A DNA stretch of 64,000 bases from Lachnospira eligens. GTDB taxonomy: Bacteria; Bacillota; Clostridia; Lachnospirales; Lachnospiraceae. Under the pieces are notes generated by a model, which saw nothing but the letters and a program-made list of their open reading frames with translations, was not told where the DNA came from and ran no database searches. Both the position numbers and the translations under genes were made by a program. Below, one piece after another: positions 32,456-41,080 of the stretch. Position 1 is the first letter of the stretch. Each line of letters opens with the position of its first letter. Where the stretch lies: NCBI RefSeq assembly GCF_009680455.1, contig NZ_WKRD01000008.1:65876-129875 (forward strand), in the 5' to 3' direction.

Positions 32456-33859
32456 TTATTTATCCTTAATTGCATTATACAGATTAACAATCTCGCCATC
32501 TTTCTTGGAATTCAAGAACACAGTCTGGTCAGCAGTTTTTATCATAAGTACAGGAGACACATCATTAAAAATGTAGAGATTACATTTGCCATAAGTATTT
32601 CCTTTGAATTTGCCGACAAGGTAACTGTCGGTTGCGCCGCCGTTATATCTGAAAAAATGGTCATCAGGCAGTGAATCCATCAGAGTAATTTCGGTAATGT
32701 CGTCAATGTTAATTCTGCTTGAGTAACCGCATGAAGATACATTTACAGTGCTATCAGTAGTCCTGATGTCGATAGTAACATGAATGTATGGAATTAATAC
32801 AATAGTTGTCCATATTAGTAATCCAAGAATAACAGCCGTTATGCTTCCGGTGAATATCTTAGCACCTGTGCGGGCGTAGTTAAGCGAGTAGTTGGTCGAA
32901 CACAGCCTGTCGGGTACGAAAAGGTGCGGGTCATTAGGATTGTAGTAAAATCCGGTCTTCCAGTAGTCATCATCATCAACAAATACTGGCTGTGTGTCAG
33001 CCTTAAGCATTTCATTCTTTCTGTTGCGTGCAAGAATAAGAATGACAGTGAGCGTGCAGCCGCTTAACAACTGCAGAATAATGTACATCCAGAAACTTAA
33101 ATCTCCAACAGTATCCTGAATAATACACATTAAGACAAATGTTATCCATGCCACGAAGTTAAGAAGTGACATTACAAGCATTGCTGAAGCAATGTATTTC
33201 TTCATAGTCATATTAACAATGTTGTTAATGTCCGAATTAAGGCTGTATGCCTGATTCTGTCGTCTGTTCATATAAATGTGGAACACAAACCCGAATACAG
33301 AAACTATGACAGTACATATTGCAAATACAATAATCATTGAAAAATATGCTCTGTCCGTCCATGAATAGAATGGAATCAAAGCCAGCAGTTCTGCTGCAAT
33401 TATGATGATGTGGTATCTAAAGCTGATTGGAGTTGCATCTGCATTTGCACAAGCACGCGTATCTATAAAGACCTTCTGTTTCTGGGATTCCACAAACCAG
33501 CCATTCTGTACCTTTAACAGATACATTTTCCGATGCGCTGAAAGCTGGATATACATAATTCCGAAAACGAACACGAGAATCCAGATTGTATACATAATAA
33601 CGAAAATGATTATGTTCACAAAATTAAGAAAGCATATGGCTATTGAGAGTACTGCATTGATATTCTGAAAATATTTCATGCTTTTCTTAAAGTGTGTCAT
33701 AAGTCGGGTGACATCGTCATCGTTAACATGGTCGCCTGGAATGTGGACTCCGATAAGCATTCCATTGTTGTATCGGTAGTTGGATTCATATGCAAATCTC
33801 ATGATCAGGACTGTGAACATGTTGCATACGAAGAATAGCATAAACATTGCGATTTTCAT
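32456..33859 (-). CDS. DUF5808-type polytopic membrane protein
   Basis: A 467-residue membrane protein with about eight hydrophobic segments. Residues of about 310-325, FYYNPNDPHLFVPDR, are the DUF5808 signature. The C-terminal 90 residues form a soluble beta-rich domain (DITEITLMDSLPDDHFFRYNGG, with the conserved look of a PH-like fold). It follows the YtrA-type regulator by 60 bases in one transcript. This is a common pairing in Firmicutes in which GntR/YtrA proteins control membrane proteins linked to cell-wall stress. No transporter ATPase accompanies it. Specific function unknown. Confidence 0.7.
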   Translation of the reverse strand: MKIAMFMLFFVCNMFTVLIMRFAYESNYRYNNGMLIGVHIPGDHVNDDDVTRLMTHFKKSMKYFQNINAVLSIAICFLNFVNIIIFVIMYTIWILVFVFGIMYIQLSAHRKMYLLKVQNGWFVESQKQKVFIDTRACANADATPISFRYHIIIIAAELLALIPFYSWTDRAYFSMIIVFAICTVIVSVFGFVFHIYMNRRQNQAYSLNSDINNIVNMTMKKYIASAMLVMSLLNFVAWITFVLMCIIQDTVGDLSFWMYIILQLLSGCTLTVILILARNRKNEMLKADTQPVFVDDDDYWKTGFYYNPNDPHLFVPDRLCSTNYSLNYARTGAKIFTGSITAVILGLLIWTTIVLIPYIHVTIDIRTTDSTVNVSSCGYSSRINIDDITEITLMDSLPDDHFFRYNGGATDSYLVGKFKGNTYGKCNLYIFNDVSPVLMIKTADQTVFLNSKKDGEIVNLYNAIKDK

Positions 33860-33919
33860 AAGGAAACCTCCTTGTATAGTGGGACTGTGTGTGTTAATGC
33901 ATGTGTGAATACAGGTATA

Positions 33920-34303
33920 TTACATTGTGCAGGGATTCATCTTGGAATAAATATTTTCGCACATTTTTAAGAATTCTTCTTTATCCATTCCAGTAATGCT
34001 TGCTTCTGCTGACAGCAGCTCAAGTTCTGATTCAAGCTTTTCCCTGAATTCAATATCCATATTAATATTCTCGGCGACAAATGCACCAAGCCTTCTGTCG
34101 GTTTTAATAAAACCTTCAGCTTTAAGAATCTGGTAGGTTTTATTGACGGTCATTGTATTAACGCCTGCGTCAAAAGCAAGCTGTCTGACGGTCGGCAGTT
34201 TCTCACCAGCCTTAAGTTCTCCCTTGCCAATTCCTTTAACAATCTGATTTCTTAACTGTACATATATGGGTGTGTCGCTCGCAAAATCAAGTTCAATAAC
34301 CAT
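33920..34303 (-). CDS. GntR-family regulator, YtrA subfamily
   Basis: A 127-residue regulator. Residues 1-75 are the GntR winged helix (FASDTPIYVQLRNQIVKGIG, GELKAGEKLPTVRQLAFDAG, TMTVNKTYQIL). The short helical C-terminal dimerisation part of about 50 residues is the YtrA type. ATG 34303 follows AAAGGAG. A 21-bp palindrome 43 bases upstream is a likely autoregulatory operator. The DUF5808 gene downstream is its probable target. Confidence 0.9.
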   Translation of the reverse strand: MVIELDFASDTPIYVQLRNQIVKGIGKGELKAGEKLPTVRQLAFDAGVNTMTVNKTYQILKAEGFIKTDRRLGAFVAENINMDIEFREKLESELELLSAEASITGMDKEEFLKMCENIYSKMNPCTM

Positions 34304-34345
34304 GTGAAGCTCCTTTCTGTAAAGAGAGGTGATTTATGTTTTATT

Positions 34346-34366
34346 TGTATTATATATAGTAATACA
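34346..34366 (-). promoter_or_regulatory. Candidate YtrA operator with overlapping -10
   Basis: TGTATTA and TAATACA are perfect 7-bp arms around a 7-bp centre. On the minus strand the right half includes TATAAT, so a bound repressor would cover the -10 box of the regulator gene. Confidence 0.6.
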
Positions 34367-34432
34367 GATAAGACAAGAAGTCAAGAGAACAGGGTGAGGA
34401 TAATTATAGGCATGAGATAATATTTGGGAAAT

Positions 34433-34810
34433 GCCTACACAATTATGGTAATTATGTAGATTAGTAGGTCTGTTGAGGAGAATGCGAAGTGGTAAAAGAG
34501 AATATTGACAGAGAAAGACCTACGCAGGGAGGGAAAATTGGCAGGATAGTAGGTCTTTCGAGAGGGATGAGAGGGAATAAAAGAGAAACTAGAAGGAAAA
34601 AGACCTACACAAGGAAGGGAAAATGGCAGGATAGTAGGTCTTTTGAGAGGGATGAGAGGGAATAAAAGAGAAACTAGAAGGAGAAAGACCTACGCAGGGA
34701 GGGAAAATTGGCAGGATAGTAGGTCTTTCGAGAGGGATGAGAAGGAATAAAAGAGAAACTAGGAGGAAAAAGACCTACGCAAGCTAAGAAAACAAGATGT
34801 TTAGTAGGTT
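34433..34810 (+). repeat. Hairpin array E, five units at 84-85 bp
   Basis: Units start at 34433, 34517, 34602, 34687 and 34772 (84, 85, 85 and 85 bp apart). The arms are GACCTACGCA or similar and ATAGTAGGTCTTT. Linkers of the middle units are nearly identical (GAGAGGGATGAGAGGGAATA). It fills the gap between the divergent ytrA-type gene and the cysT promoter. Confidence 0.9.
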
Positions 34811-34877
34811 TACGGAGAAAAAAGCGTTCTGAAGAAAAGAGGCATCAGGAAAACAACCAGAAATCCTATAAACACTA

Positions 34878-34906
34878 TTGACATATAAACCTAGTAGGTA
34901 TATAAT
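34878..34906 (+). promoter_or_regulatory. Consensus promoter of cysTWA with a palindrome in the spacer
   Basis: TTGACA (34878-34883), a 17-bp spacer and TATAAT (34901-34906). The spacer contains ACCTAGTAGGT (34890-34900), a perfect 5+1+5 inverted repeat in the ideal place for a repressor. Its half-sites CCTA/TAGG match the arm cores of array E just upstream. Confidence 0.8.
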
Positions 34907-34936
34907 CTGCAACATAGTAACATATAAAATTAGTAG

Positions 34937-35002
34937 GAATTAAAAATCAATAAACATTTCAAGGATGGCGGAGTATTCGACAAGATATATGAGAAGAAGT
35001 GA
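34937..35002 (+). pseudogene. Fossil 3' end of a sulfate-binding protein gene
   Basis: The frame ending at TGA 35000-35002 reads NKHFKDGGVFDKIYEKK, matching the closing QKFFSDGGIFDKIYD of the intact Sbp that ends at 28574. Upstream of this, the frame soon meets a stop (34934-34936) and the similarity ends. No start or ribosome site exists, so it is not expressed as a protein. It shows that an sbp gene once stood directly before cysT. Confidence 0.75.
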
Positions 35003-35025
35003 TTAAGGGAAGGGGAAACGACAGA

Positions 35026-35868
35026 ATGAAAGAGAAGAAAAGAAAGAAAAAAAGAGTAATACCGGGCTTTGGTCTTTCATTTGGAATAACAATTGCAATG
35101 TTAGGATTTATTGTTGTTATCCCTTTATGTACCCTTGTGATATTCTCGGCAAAGCTGTCGTTTACTGAATTCATAACGACAGTTACAAGGCCGAGAGTGC
35201 TTTCAAGCTACAGAGTAAGTCTTCAGACAGCGTTAATCGCAGCACTTATAGACGCAGTTATGGGAACAATTCTTGCATGGGTTCTTGTAAGATACAACTT
35301 TCCGGGTAAGCAGATTATGAATGGAATAATTGAACTTCCATTTGCACTGCCGACAGCTGTTGCGGGTATAGCACTCACACATCTGACAACAACTAATGGC
35401 TGGCTTGGAGCATTTTTTGGCAAATTTGGAATCCGGATTGCATATACAAGGCTGGGAATTATATTCGCACTTATATTCGTTGGAATACCATTCGTAGTGA
35501 GGGCTGTCCAGCCGGTGCTGGAAAAGGTGGATATCCAGTACGAGGAGGCAGCCAACATGCTTGGAGCAACCAACAGACAGACAGTATTCAGGGTAATTCT
35601 TCCAGAGATACTTCCAGCACTTATCGGCGGATTCACAATGTCATTCGCAAGAGGACTTGGCGAATATGGCAGTGTCGTATTCATAGCAGGAAATACACCG
35701 TATGAGACAGAGATAGCACCGCTTATGATTATGTCAAAATTACAGGAATATGACTACGCAAGTGCAACATCAATAGCACTTGTAATGCTTTTCATCGCAT
35801 TTATTATTCTCTTTATAAATGCAGTGTTACAGAGCAGGACATCGAAGATTGTAAGTGGAATTTCATAG
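35026..35868 (+). CDS. cysT: Sulfate ABC transporter permease
   Basis: A 280-residue permease with six helices. The EAA coupling loop is EEAANMLGATNRQTVFRVIL (about 180-199). The start ATG 35026 follows AAGGGAAGGGG; an in-frame GTG at 34999 overlaps the relic sbp stop codon and is unlikely. Typical phrases are ELPFALPTAVAGIAL and RGLGEYGSVVFIAGN. It forms the channel with CysW, which starts 15 bases after it. A consensus promoter lies 120 bases upstream. Confidence 0.94.
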   Translation: MKEKKRKKKRVIPGFGLSFGITIAMLGFIVVIPLCTLVIFSAKLSFTEFITTVTRPRVLSSYRVSLQTALIAALIDAVMGTILAWVLVRYNFPGKQIMNGIIELPFALPTAVAGIALTHLTTTNGWLGAFFGKFGIRIAYTRLGIIFALIFVGIPFVVRAVQPVLEKVDIQYEEAANMLGATNRQTVFRVILPEILPALIGGFTMSFARGLGEYGSVVFIAGNTPYETEIAPLMIMSKLQEYDYASATSIALVMLFIAFIILFINAVLQSRTSKIVSGIS

Positions 35869-35882
35869 AAAGGGGTTAGTGT

Positions 35883-36728
35883 ATGAACATCAGAAAAGAT
35901 TCAGGTCTGTTAAAATGGATTCTAATAGGTATAAGTGTGTTGTTTTTATTTGTGATGCTTATTCTGCCCCTCAGCTATGTAATGTACACAGCATTTTCTA
36001 AGGGCATAAAGGTGTTTCTGGCAGCAGTTACCGACAAATACGCGCTTCATTCAATTAAGCTGACAATAGAGGTTTCGCTTATTGCGGTTGTGTGCAACAC
36101 ATTTTTCGGAATATTTGCTTCATGGCTTATTACGAAATTCCAGTTTAAGGGCAAGAAGATTATATCTGCTTTAATAGATTTACCACTCACAGTTTCACCG
36201 ATTATAGCAGGTCTTATATATGTGCTTACATTCGGTAGACAGAGTTTTATATATCCATACCTTAAGGCTATGGGAGTAAGAATTATATTCGCAGTTCCGG
36301 GTATCGTGCTTGCGACTATATTTGTAACGTTTCCATTCATATCAAGGGAGCTGATACCGGTTCTTACCTCGCAGGGAACTGACGAGGAGGAGGCCGCAGC
36401 GCTTATGGGTGCCAATGGCTGGACTATATTCTGGAAGGTTACATTCCCGCATATCAAATGGCCGCTTCTCTACGGTATTGTACTGTGTACAGCGAGAGCT
36501 ATGGGGGAGTTTGGCGCGGTATCCGTTCTTTCAGGACATTTGCGCGGAAGAACTAACACGATGCCGTTGTATATTGAACTTCTGTATCAGGGATATGATT
36601 TTACAGGAGCATTTGCAGTGTCAGCAATTCTTGTGCTGATGGCGGTTATTATACTTGTGCTTCGAAGTGTACTTGAATACAAGGGACAGCAGGCAGCTAA
36701 GGCAGAGAAAGGGCAGCAGGAAGGATAG
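35883..36728 (+). CDS. cysW: Sulfate ABC transporter permease
   Basis: A 281-residue six-helix permease, partner of CysT. It carries DLPLTVSPIIAGLIYVL, the EAA loop EEEAAALMGANGWTIFWKV and ARAMGEFGAVSVLSGH. AAGGGG stands before its start, and cysA follows 33 bases after the stop. The length is usual for the family. Confidence 0.94.
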   Translation: MNIRKDSGLLKWILIGISVLFLFVMLILPLSYVMYTAFSKGIKVFLAAVTDKYALHSIKLTIEVSLIAVVCNTFFGIFASWLITKFQFKGKKIISALIDLPLTVSPIIAGLIYVLTFGRQSFIYPYLKAMGVRIIFAVPGIVLATIFVTFPFISRELIPVLTSQGTDEEEAAALMGANGWTIFWKVTFPHIKWPLLYGIVLCTARAMGEFGAVSVLSGHLRGRTNTMPLYIELLYQGYDFTGAFAVSAILVLMAVIILVLRSVLEYKGQQAAKAEKGQQEG

Positions 36729-36760
36729 AAACGCACTACAACAGAAAGGCGGAACAGATT

Positions 36761-37849
36761 ATGGCAGATTTACAGCAGGATACAGAGAAATATGTAGAGC
36801 TTCGTAATATCAATAAGACATATGGCACATTTAAAGCTTCGAATAATATTAATCTTGGAATAGGGAAGGGCAAGCTTATTGCACTGCTTGGACCTAGCGG
36901 AAGCGGCAAAACTACAATCTTAAGAATGATAGCAGGTCTTGAGACTGCGGATTCAGGTGATATTATTATTGACGGCAAGGTTGTTAATGATGTGCCGGCA
37001 AGTAAGCGTGGAATAGGTTTTGTTTTCCAGAACTACGCACTTTTCAGATATATGACAGTGTATGATAACATTGCATTTGGATTAAAGGTCAATAAATGGA
37101 AAAAATCGGACATTAAGAAACGTGTTGATGAGCTTATTGAGCTTGTCGGACTTTCAGGCATGGCGAAAAGATACCCTAGCCAGTTATCAGGTGGACAGAG
37201 ACAGAGAGTAGCATTTGCAAGGGCATTAGCACCTAATCCGGAGCTTCTGCTTCTTGATGAACCATTTGCAGCAATTGATGCGAAGGTAAGACAGGAATTA
37301 AGAAGCTGGCTTCGTGATATGATTACAAAGGTTGGAATCACAAGTATATTCGTAACACATGACCAGGATGAGGCAATTGAGGTTGCTGATGAAATTATTG
37401 TCACTAACAAGGGACATATAGAGCAGATTGGAACGCCAAGACAGATATACAGAGAGCCTGAGACAGCATTTATGGCGGAATTCATGGGACATCCGGTACA
37501 TGTTGACCGGATTAATAAGATTAAAGGTTTTAACCAGCTTGACGATTCTGTTAAGGCGGTATTAAGACCTGAGAATGTCAACATCACAAGGCTTGATGAG
37601 AAAGTTGATTCAGCCGCTTCTGTTGAGAAGGGCGTGGTTGTAGGTAAGCTTTTCATGGGAAAGGAAGTCGAGATAACTGTCAATGTCAACGGCATAGAGG
37701 TTGTCGGGACAAGAAATGTAGAGGAAGCTCCGATAAAGAAGGGTGAGGAAGTAAATGTATTTATTCACAGGGCATTTACTTACGGCGCAGATGGAATTGT
37801 CAACATTGTTGAAAATGCAAATAAGTTCGAAGACTGGATGGTTATCTAG
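36761..37849 (+). CDS. cysA: Sulfate/thiosulfate import ATPase
   Basis: A 362-residue ATPase. Walker A GPSGSGKT (about 45-52), Q-loop VFQNYALF, signature LSGGQRQR, Walker B LLLLDEP and switch VTHDQDEA. Residues of about 245-362 are the C-terminal TOBE-like regulatory domain (AVLRPENVNIT, GKEVEITVNVNG) typical of CysA. It energises CysT-CysW import of sulfate bound by Sbp. A strong terminator follows the stop, ending the operon. Confidence 0.94.
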   Translation: MADLQQDTEKYVELRNINKTYGTFKASNNINLGIGKGKLIALLGPSGSGKTTILRMIAGLETADSGDIIIDGKVVNDVPASKRGIGFVFQNYALFRYMTVYDNIAFGLKVNKWKKSDIKKRVDELIELVGLSGMAKRYPSQLSGGQRQRVAFARALAPNPELLLLDEPFAAIDAKVRQELRSWLRDMITKVGITSIFVTHDQDEAIEVADEIIVTNKGHIEQIGTPRQIYREPETAFMAEFMGHPVHVDRINKIKGFNQLDDSVKAVLRPENVNITRLDEKVDSAASVEKGVVVGKLFMGKEVEITVNVNGIEVVGTRNVEEAPIKKGEEVNVFIHRAFTYGADGIVNIVENANKFEDWMVI

Positions 37850-37856
37850 AATATAC

Positions 37857-37898
37857 AAAATGGAGAAAAGCTGATTAATATGCTTTTCTCCATTTTAT
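37857..37898. terminator. Bidirectional terminator after cysA
   Basis: AAAATGGAGAAAAGC and GCTTTTCTCCATTTT form a perfect 15-bp stem with a 10-base loop. It serves cysA and the convergent chemoreceptor gene. Confidence 0.92.
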
Positions 37899-37909
37899 GA
37901 TTTTAGTTA

Positions 37910-40021
37910 TTATTTTTTTTGAGTCCGTATCATTTGCTCTACATATTCCATAATGTAGTAGTTATCCTCTGGCATCTGGCAGCCTACTATGTAGATGCCG
38001 TCATTATCAGAACATCTTATAATCTGACCCTCTAATACAGAATGTGCAGGCAAATCAAAATTATCAATTGAAACAGTAATGATTTTGCCTTTGTTATTAG
38101 AGAAAAATCTGTCTTTTGAGAGAAATGCAAAACCATTGGCACTCAGATTATCAAGTTTTCCTTCAAATGTTTCGTCTGTACCCTTTACTGTAATTGTACA
38201 GTGATTATTCATATCAATTCTAGGATATTTACGACGGTTAAGAATCTGCGGTCTTGTTGTGATTGTAACAATGCCCGTTGTTGCAGATGCTTTTTTGTCA
38301 GCTGCAATCTTAGCGTTTTCCCAATGGTATATTACATTTTCAACTGTTACTAACATGTCACATTCAATTGCTGAATTAACTGCAGGCAGTGCCTTCTCAA
38401 GTTCAAGAGTTATGCTGTTGTCATTATGTGTCTTAATGGTTCCGTGATATTCAACATTTTCACCATGAGTACCTTTAAGGATTGCGGATGCCTTCATGCC
38501 TGTCTTAATATCCTCAATACCCATGAAACCGCCAACACCAAGTTCACACATAAGAGCCTGTATTGTATTTTCCATGGTATTGATATTAGTAGCACTTTCG
38601 TCATATTTACTTACAATACGGCTGCTGATATCTCTTGAATTAGTTATGCACTCTGTCATGGTATCAACTATATCTGATACTTGGGACATGTTGCTTACAA
38701 GCTGCTTGTTAGCAGATTCAACATCTTTAATGGCTGTATCAATAATATGTATATGGTCTTCAATCTGAGTAGAATCAGATGTGATAAGACTGATACTTTC
38801 ACTTGTCTGTTTAATCTTGTCAAGAGTAACCTGTATAAGTGATAAAGTCTCTCCAATAGAAGAAAGCATTTTATCGGAGATTACAGCAAGACGGTCTAAT
38901 GCACTCTGTATTTCACTGGAAGAGGTCTTAGTTTCTGTGCTTAATGCACGAATCTGTTCAGCTACAACAGCAAAGCCTTTACCTGCATCCCCGGCTCTTG
39001 CAGCTTCAATAGAAGCATTGAGGGCAAGAAGATTGGTCTGGCTGGATATATTGTCGATAGCACTTGTCTGGTCTTTAACGGTCTTGAATTCTGATTCAAA
39101 ATCATGCAGGATATGCTCAACCTCTGAAGAAAGCTCAGACATTGTAGTTGCTGTTGTAATAAGGTTTTCAAGGTCGCTTGAGCTTGTGTATGCATGCTCC
39201 TGTGACTCAGAAGTAAGGCTTACCATATCGTCAATAAGCTGAGCAACATGTTCTACCTGTGAGCTTATGTCAGTTGTCATATCAGTGGAAGAAGCAGTAT
39301 GGCTTCTTAAATCTTCATTATTGCTTGAAAGTTCGTTCATGCCAAGCATGATAACATCAGAACCATGCTTATTCTCTGAAGCCAGTTCGCGTACAACAGT
39401 AATTCCACTCATAATAGAATTACTTGAAGTCTTAACCTTCTCAACGGTTGAAACAACTCTGTCAAGATCAGCTTTAATGCTTCCATTCAAAGCACCATCG
39501 GATTCATTAAGGTGTCTGATAGACATAACATAGCAGATGTAACATAAAAGAAGACATGCAACCTGTAACTGGTAATTCTTCATATCTGCATCAGACCTGC
39601 ATCCGAGAACAACATATCTGTACACATCACTGACAATAACAGAGAGTACATTAGCAATACCGCAGTTAATCATGAATTTCTTGTTCTTATATAGAACGAG
39701 AAGACTCATAACCGGGAGAATATATGTGAATGAAATCGGAGAATCAGTTGTGCATATTACAAATGTATAGAAAATACCATAACCAATAACAAGACATAAT
39801 CTGTACGCATCAGTTGCTTTTCCCTTGATTCTGAAAAATAATTCTCCAATAAAGAAAGGTATCCAGCAAAGTGCAACAAATATTATGTAGCTGCTTTTTG
39901 GATAGATTCCATTAGCTGCATCAGTACCATAATTGGCGGTCAAAAGGAGTGAGAAAACAAGCCATATCCGACGGGCTTTAATATTAGCCTTGGCTTTAAA
40001 AACATTAGCATCGTAGTTCAT
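37910..40021 (-). CDS. Methyl-accepting chemotaxis protein with C-terminal PilZ domain
   Basis: A 703-residue receptor; ATG 40021 follows AGGAG by seven bases. Residues of about 15-185 hold six membrane helices with almost no external domain. The cytoplasmic signalling helices of about 195-500 include the tip [18 protein letters not shown]. The C-terminal 180 residues are a YcgR-like beta part followed by PilZ, with the c-di-GMP motifs RRKYPR and DNLSANGF. Fusion of a receptor to PilZ suggests that c-di-GMP directly modulates chemotaxis signalling, and a diguanylate cyclase lies in this window. The receptor may sense membrane or energy state rather than an external ligand. Confidence 0.9.
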   Translation of the reverse strand: MNYDANVFKAKANIKARRIWLVFSLLLTANYGTDAANGIYPKSSYIIFVALCWIPFFIGELFFRIKGKATDAYRLCLVIGYGIFYTFVICTTDSPISFTYILPVMSLLVLYKNKKFMINCGIANVLSVIVSDVYRYVVLGCRSDADMKNYQLQVACLLLCYICYVMSIRHLNESDGALNGSIKADLDRVVSTVEKVKTSSNSIMSGITVVRELASENKHGSDVIMLGMNELSSNNEDLRSHTASSTDMTTDISSQVEHVAQLIDDMVSLTSESQEHAYTSSSDLENLITTATTMSELSSEVEHILHDFESEFKTVKDQTSAIDNISSQTNLLALNASIEAARAGDAGKGFAVVAEQIRALSTETKTSSSEIQSALDRLAVISDKMLSSIGETLSLIQVTLDKIKQTSESISLITSDSTQIEDHIHIIDTAIKDVESANKQLVSNMSQVSDIVDTMTECITNSRDISSRIVSKYDESATNINTMENTIQALMCELGVGGFMGIEDIKTGMKASAILKGTHGENVEYHGTIKTHNDNSITLELEKALPAVNSAIECDMLVTVENVIYHWENAKIAADKKASATTGIVTITTRPQILNRRKYPRIDMNNHCTITVKGTDETFEGKLDNLSANGFAFLSKDRFFSNNKGKIITVSIDNFDLPAHSVLEGQIIRCSDNDGIYIVGCQMPEDNYYIMEYVEQMIRTQKK

Positions 40022-40140
40022 AGAATAATCTCCTATAAAATATAAAATTGTTAAGTTAGTGAAGTATTTTATCACGAAAATAAACTATCTCTATTTTATA
40101 GCAAATATTTACTATTTTCAACAAGAATATCTTAAATATG

Positions 40141-40371
40141 GGGGGAAAATATAGGGAGAATGTGATACCGATAGGTAGTCGCATTTTGAAACATCTTATA
40201 GGTAGAAAACAAATATGACTATAATATTAGAATGAAAATCAACCTATCAAAGCATAATATTATGCAAGCTTATAGGAAATTTCTGCTAAGAGCGGAACGA
40301 AAGAATAGTCTCAGACAGTAAAAGAAGAAAAATTTACCTATAGGATGATTGATTTATATGAATATATAGGA
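40141..40371. repeat. Cluster of ATAGG/CCTAT motifs in a long intergenic region
   Basis: ATAGG or its complement occurs at 40151, 40171, 40198, 40243, 40272, 40338 (palindromic CCTATAGG) and 40367. The region is otherwise AT-rich without coding signs. The 40022-40591 gap between the divergent receptor and cstA leader otherwise shows nothing I can name. Confidence 0.4.
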
Positions 40372-40591
40372 GAGACTGATAAAATATATGTGGGCTGATT
40401 ATAAATTTCTGATTAAACAGAGAAATATAATTACCTGGTTATATTTACTCAGGCGGTTTTACATAATAATCAAAAGGTAGATTTACTTAATAATATTAAA
40501 GTGTTCTGGCTGTGTATAAACAGAAACGTATCAGAAGATGTTAATTTTATTAAGAAATTTAAGCTTTTTTAAGAAATGTTTAATTTTCTTA

Positions 40592-40620
40592 TTGACAAAT
40601 TATCCGTAAAGGAATATTTT
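40592..40620 (+). promoter_or_regulatory. Promoter of the cstA T-box leader
   Basis: TTGACA (40592-40597), a 17-bp spacer, then TATTTT (40615-40620). Transcription should begin near 40627, leaving a leader of about 450 bases. Confidence 0.6.
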
Positions 40621-40626
40621 AATGTA

Positions 40627-40950
40627 CAAATCAACAGTCAAATGCGAAGAACAGGAAATGACTTCTTCATATCACCGCTCACAGAAAGCCGTCAGTTGAT
40701 GAGAGATGGCAGCAAGGAATGATTAAGCCCTCACCTGCGAGCAGTTCTGGTGAAAGACAGGCAGATGTCTAGTAGTTGGAACCGGTACCCATCGTTAAAA
40801 GGGCATGCCATAAGAGATGAATATACCAAGTGGCAGTAGAGTGGTCGGAGTATCCGGCAAGCAAAGTGGTAACGCGGAAGTAGAAATAATATACCTTCGT
40901 CTTTGCACATAATCCAGTAATGGATTAGTGCATCGACGAAGGTTTTTTTG
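40627..40950 (+). ncRNA. T-box leader of cstA
   Basis: The stem I region shows ACAGAAAGCCGTCAGTTGAT and GAGAGATGGCAGC, the AG-bulge and distal-loop pattern. The T-box proper is AAGTGGTAACGCGG (40864-40877). A terminator follows with arms ACCTTCGTC (40893-40901) and GACGAAGGT (40935-40943) and seven T. Uncharged tRNA would stabilise the antiterminator and allow cstA transcription. The specifier codon could not be fixed by eye. A further hairpin ATGTCAGAA/TTCTGACAT lies at 40967-40989 between the terminator and cstA. Confidence 0.88.
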
Positions 40951-41080
40951 TGCGAGCACCGCGACAATGTCAGAACGCAGTTCTGACATATGAGCTACGA
41001 GCTATGGAAGCACTGAGAATCATAGCACCGCTTCCACTGCGTTTGACTGGTGAAATATATTTTTATAGGAGAGAGACATT

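Noticed and set aside
35223..35684. Long minus-strand frames opposite cysT, cysA, ftsH and cstA
   Set aside because: They are antisense shadows of well-supported genes, with low-complexity composition and no start signals.
40627..40950. Definite T-box specifier codon
   Set aside because: Several triplets on the 3' side of stem I are possible and the helix borders could not be fixed by eye, so no amino acid is claimed.
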